Shown: piece by piece, positions 63,978 through 64,000 of the stretch
Layout: each line of letters begins with the position of its first letter
Numbering within the stretch: the stretch's first letter is position 1
Source: Flavobacteriaceae bacterium UBA1903
Lineage (GTDB): Bacteria > Bacteroidota > Bacteroidia > Flavobacteriales > Flavobacteriaceae
Assembly: GCA_002337605.1 (NCBI GenBank)
Contig: DDGL01000014.1
Location: 135,827-199,826 of the forward strand
Direction: 5' to 3'
DNA: 64,000 nucleotides
Translations under genes and position numbers: made by a program
Notes under the pieces: model-generated
Databases searched by the model: none
Seen by the model: only the letters and a program-made list of their open reading frames with translations
Told to the model about the DNA's origin: nothing

Positions 63978-64000
63978 TTGAAAACAGAAGCGCTCCACCA
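63978..64000 (+). CDS. Start of a following gene, partial (possibly murF)
   Basis: TTG codon followed by an open frame (KTEALHH) to the window end, after the gldJ terminator and a TACCTTTA box (one mismatch to TAnnTTTG). In other flavobacteria gldJ is often followed by murF, and this short start is compatible with that, but 7 codons cannot decide it. Confidence 0.3.

Overview
The window comes from a gliding member of the Bacteroidota, almost certainly a Flavobacteriaceae species. The evidence is gldA, gldJ, porU and porV, at least four proteins with C-terminal type IX secretion (T9SS) sorting domains, many short lipoproteins, low GC by eye, and promoters of the Bacteroidota type (TTG, about 18-21 bases, TAnnTTTG) rather than -35/-10 boxes. 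No rRNA, tRNA or CRISPR array was seen, and no gene-free gap exceeds 300 bases.

Layout. 1-3180: a minus-strand operon pheA, DAHP synthase/chorismate mutase, rsgA, preceded by an unannotated Phe/Tyr/Trp-rich leader peptide and a perfect attenuator hairpin. 3.2-9.5 kb: gldA, a PaiB-type flavoprotein, a lipoprotein, a membrane protein of unknown function, mpl and a TPR protein. 9.75-19.8 kb: a giant alpha-2-macroglobulin carrying an inserted SusC-type N-terminal module, then small secreted proteins, a LytTR regulator and a dioxygenase-fold/thioredoxin-fold lipoprotein. 19.9-23.2 kb: two tandem paralogous leucine-rich T9SS cargo proteins. 23.4-27.1 kb: obg, adk, purK, purE. 27.5-27.9 kb: a small GIY-YIG nuclease element bounded by perfect 27-bp inverted repeats. 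27.9-31.9 kb: an M3 peptidase and a secreted M28 peptidase. 32-35.3 kb: a GbsR-type regulator with a repeated operator, a membrane protein/methyltransferase/SRPBCC operon, and an ECF sigma factor with a small zinc anti-sigma candidate. 35.3-44.8 kb: a UbiA-like protein, gcvP, a KAS III enzyme and an AT-rich glycan block (flippase, two glycosyltransferases, a methyltransferase). 44.8-53.4 kb: alkaline phosphatase, an Mla-type lipid transporter pair, an FG-GAP T9SS protein, a DUF389 protein, manC, a SprT-like protein and an SDR. 53.5-64 kb: pdhC, pdhA, cdd, porV, porU and divergent gldJ.

How the genes work together. PorV and PorU form the attachment/sortase part of the T9SS; GldJ and GldA belong to the gliding side of the same machinery. 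The LRR proteins, the M28 peptidase and the FG-GAP protein are cargo with the matching sorting domains. Most other genes are housekeeping (aromatic amino acids, purines, pyruvate, glycine cleavage, cell-wall recycling).

The most unusual item is the GIY-YIG element at 27499-27886. Its termini are exact inverted repeats, its reading frame runs from one terminus into the other, and it is interrupted only at a run of nine A. The repeat core (TCGAC-N2/3-GCTC) resembles short palindromes found elsewhere in the window, including one inside the macroglobulin coding sequence. This suggests a nuclease-associated repeat family comparable in logic to REP/RAYT systems.
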